From: AC-32 sp963754265
GTDB lineage: Bacteria; Actinomycetota; Thermoleophilia; Gaiellales; Gaiellaceae
Reading direction: 5' to 3'
DNA: 64,000 nt
NCBI GenBank assembly: GCA_963754265.1
Contig: CAVWFB010000009.1
Span: 62,001-126,000, forward strand
A program made the position numbers and the translations under genes. The notes below the pieces were generated by a model that saw only the letters and a program-made list of their open reading frames with translations, searched no databases and was not told the origin of the DNA. Positions 62,194-64,000 of this stretch are shown in pieces; the first letter of the stretch is position 1; each line of letters opens with the position of its first letter.

Positions 62194-63617
62194 AGGTGGT
62201 ACACGGCCACCCAGGGGCCGTTCAGGCCGTCCTTCTGGACGTAGTAGAGCCGGTCCGTGAGGGTCGCGAGCTTGTCGTAGAAGGCCGCCTCGGCGGGGTA
62301 GTGCTCGCGAGCGGCCTGGACTCGGTCGGCGACCGCGCCGGTGACGATCGCGTAGCGGACTCCGGCGTTCCGAAGCCGGGTCAGGTTGCGGTTGGGGTCG
62401 GGGTGATCCTCCTGCGGCAGCGGAAGATGGAGCTTGAGCACGCGCTGCCGCTCGAACGGTGTCAGCGAGGGGTCGACAGCTACCCGCGCGCCGGCCGGCA
62501 GATGCCGTTCCACCCACGAATGGGCGACCTCACGCGTGTCGGTCTTGGTCAGGCGCCGGTCGTCGCGGATCGACCACGTCAGCGGCACGACCAGCAGCAG
62601 GAGCGTCACCGGAGCCAGCCCGCGAACGCGGCCCGCCAGGGCTGCAAGCGGTGGCACGAGCGGCAGGATGTAGCGATCCCAGTGCGCCCCGAGCGTGCAG
62701 AGGTCGACGAAGTAGACGACCACGAACGAGGCGAGGATCAGGTCGTTGCGGCCCCGCCGGGCGATGGCGAGAGCGAGCCCGACGCCGCAGACCAGCAGTA
62801 CCGGACCGAGCGCCTCCCACAAGCGGTCCAGAAACGCGATCGGGGCGACGTGATCGTGCTCGAAGCCGAGCCAGCCTTGCCGGGACAGCTGTTGGACGTG
62901 GTACGCGTCGCTCACGGCCGTGCCGAGATGCGCGATGAAGAATGGGTTCGTGAGCGCGAAGACCGCGCCCGAGGCAACCACCGCAACCGCGAGGCGGCGA
63001 GGCTGCCGCCAGCCGGCGACTGCGAGCGGAACGAGCAGGAAGATGCCGGGGTACTTGAAGCCCATCGCCACGCCTGCCGCCACGCCCGCCAGCTCGATGC
63101 GCCCCGACACGAGCAGCGCGAGCGTGGCCGCCACGCCGAGAGTCAGTGGCACGTCGGTCACCGCCATGCGCGAGTACGCGACCGAGGTGGTCGCGACAGC
63201 GAGCGCTGCGGCGGCGATCGGCCCCGCCGCCCCGCCGTAGGCGCTCTCGCCGAGCCACCAGGCGGCCGCGATCGCGCCCAGCGCGAGCGCGATCACGACG
63301 AGCCGGCCGGCTAGGTACGAGGGTTCCCCCTCCCAGGCTTGGAAGGGCGCGATGACGTACATCAGTAGCGCGGGGTAGTCGAACCAGTGCGGGTCGAGCC
63401 CGCCCCCGTGCACCATCTTCCACGCCCGCGGGACGATGCTCTGCTCGTCCGGGCTCAGCAGGGGGAACGGCAGCCCGTAGCCGACGCCTACCAGGCGGAG
63501 AGCCGCCGCCCCGGCGAGGATCCCGGCCAGGGCGACCCGCGGCCCGCCCCAGAGGGCGTCGACCCGCGGCCCGCGCTTCTCAGACCCGGGGCTCGGCTCC
63601 GCCGGCGAGCTCGGCAA
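62190..63617 (-). CDS. GT-C family membrane glycosyltransferase (GT39-like)
   Basis: 475 residues, around eleven helices. The GT-C signature is an acidic motif in the first lumenal loop (PFPLLSPDEQSIVPRAWKMV, DPHWFDYPALLMYVIAPFQA), followed by alternating helices and a C-terminal hydrophilic domain (VERHLPAGARVAVDPSLTPF). These enzymes use polyprenyl-phosphate sugars to decorate protein or cell-wall polymers at the outer membrane face. The acceptor is unknown. TTG at 63617 overlaps the TrpC-like gene stop by 38 bp. Confidence 0.87.
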
Positions 63618-64000
63618 CGTTCCCCGCGGGCACGATCACACCGTCCATGCCTGCCCGCTCGAGCTCCGCCACCTCGGCCGGCCCGGCGGCCTCGACCTCG
63701 GCCACGGCGAGCTTCCCGGCGGGGACGTCTTGGAGCAAGTTCAGCGCTTGCGCAAGTGGCCCTCCGTCGTCGTCCCCGATCCCGGAGAGCAGGAAGATCT
63801 CCGGGTCGACTCGCTCCAGCGCTCGTTGCAGCTCCGCGTCGTCGCGCACCTCGACGACGCAGTCGAGCCCGAGCTCGAGCGCAGACCGATACAGGCGCTC
63901 GAGGTCGCCGTTCTCCTCGCCGACGGCTGCGAACGCGAGCACGCAGGCATCGGCCCCGGCGGCGTGCGCCCGCTCGGGCGAGCCCGGCGTGCGCCAGAGC
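63580..64000 (-). CDS. TrpC-like (indole-3-glycerol phosphate synthase fold) protein, 3' part only
   Basis: The gene enters from beyond the right edge of the window; about 139 C-terminal residues are visible. They fit a TIM-barrel of the TrpC type (AHAAGADACVLAF, YRSALELGLDCVVEVRDDAE, GKLAVAEVEAAGPAEVAELE, AGMDGVIVPAGNVAELAGG). The NNRxL and ESGI stretches of true TrpC are not seen: the matching places read IFLLSGIGDDDGG and AVAEVEAAG. It may be a divergent paralogue rather than the tryptophan enzyme. The catalytic N-terminal half is outside the window, so the call is limited. Confidence 0.65.
   Translation of the reverse strand, partial: LWRTPGSPERAHAAGADACVLAFAAVGEENGDLERLYRSALELGLDCVVEVRDDAELQRALERVDPEIFLLSGIGDDDGGPLAQALNLLQDVPAGKLAVAEVEAAGPAEVAELERAGMDGVIVPAGNVAELAGGAEPRV

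Overview
High-GC (by eye about 70%) actinobacterial chromosome segment with almost no non-coding DNA. Gene content and order (polA - secreted protein - rpsA - coaE ... uvrB ... uvrA; rex; tsaE-tsaB-rimI-tsaD; a 680-residue proton-pumping pyrophosphatase; SipW/TasA-type export) suggest a deep-branching actinobacterium, probably class Thermoleophilia (Solirubrobacterales/Gaiellales). That placement is inference. No prophage, IS transposase, CRISPR or rRNA was seen. Three genes carry single-base frame disruptions (ecfA, an ABC-2 permease, uvrB). Because one is uvrB, residual sequence error is the likeliest cause.

Layout. 1-5.0 kb (minus): a cobalamin-riboswitch operon encoding two DUF4430 (transcobalamin beta-domain-like) exported proteins, EcfT, a double-ABC EcfA, an S component and a secreted alpha/alpha-barrel protein. 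It looks like a B12 importer whose extracellular parts resemble the two halves of animal transcobalamin/intrinsic factor. 5-14 kb: VanZ-like protein, a small coiled-coil protein, PQQ-type sugar dehydrogenase, two TrkA-like proteins, two APC permeases fused to UspA domains, and HppA with K460/T463 (K+-independent type). 14-19 kb: small helical protein, GCS2 ligase, GT4 glycosyltransferase, Rex, a CxxC glutaredoxin-like protein and GdhA. 19-27 kb: S8 protease, the t6A genes with rimI, family-4 uracil-DNA glycosylase, FmdB zinc ribbon, orphan GAF-PAS histidine kinase, and a GNAT.

27-34 kb (plus): DUF2520 Rossmann protein-panC-panB (pantothenate), then a five-gene export/matrix locus with three TasA/camelysin-like proteins, a SipW-type signal peptidase and a secreted protein with two internal repeats. 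34-44 kb: uvrA, a broken ABC-2 exporter with its ATPase, PH-domain protein, AI-2E permease, metallophosphoesterase, SHOCT protein, uvrB. 44-53 kb: DUF1360, MFS, a small operon (RHH regulator, 27-residue peptide, DUF4097) behind a strong promoter with tandem operators, lytic transglycosylase, coaE, rpsA, a secreted protein and polA.

53-64 kb: two-domain GNAT, LarA-like protein, a branched-chain amino-acid ABC operon (livKHMGF order of transcription), a truncated and an intact tRNA-Leu(CAA), a phosphofructokinase with pyrophosphate-type residues, a GT-C glycosyltransferase, and the 3' end of a TrpC-like gene. Several families of short palindromic repeats are scattered through the window, some inside coding sequence.
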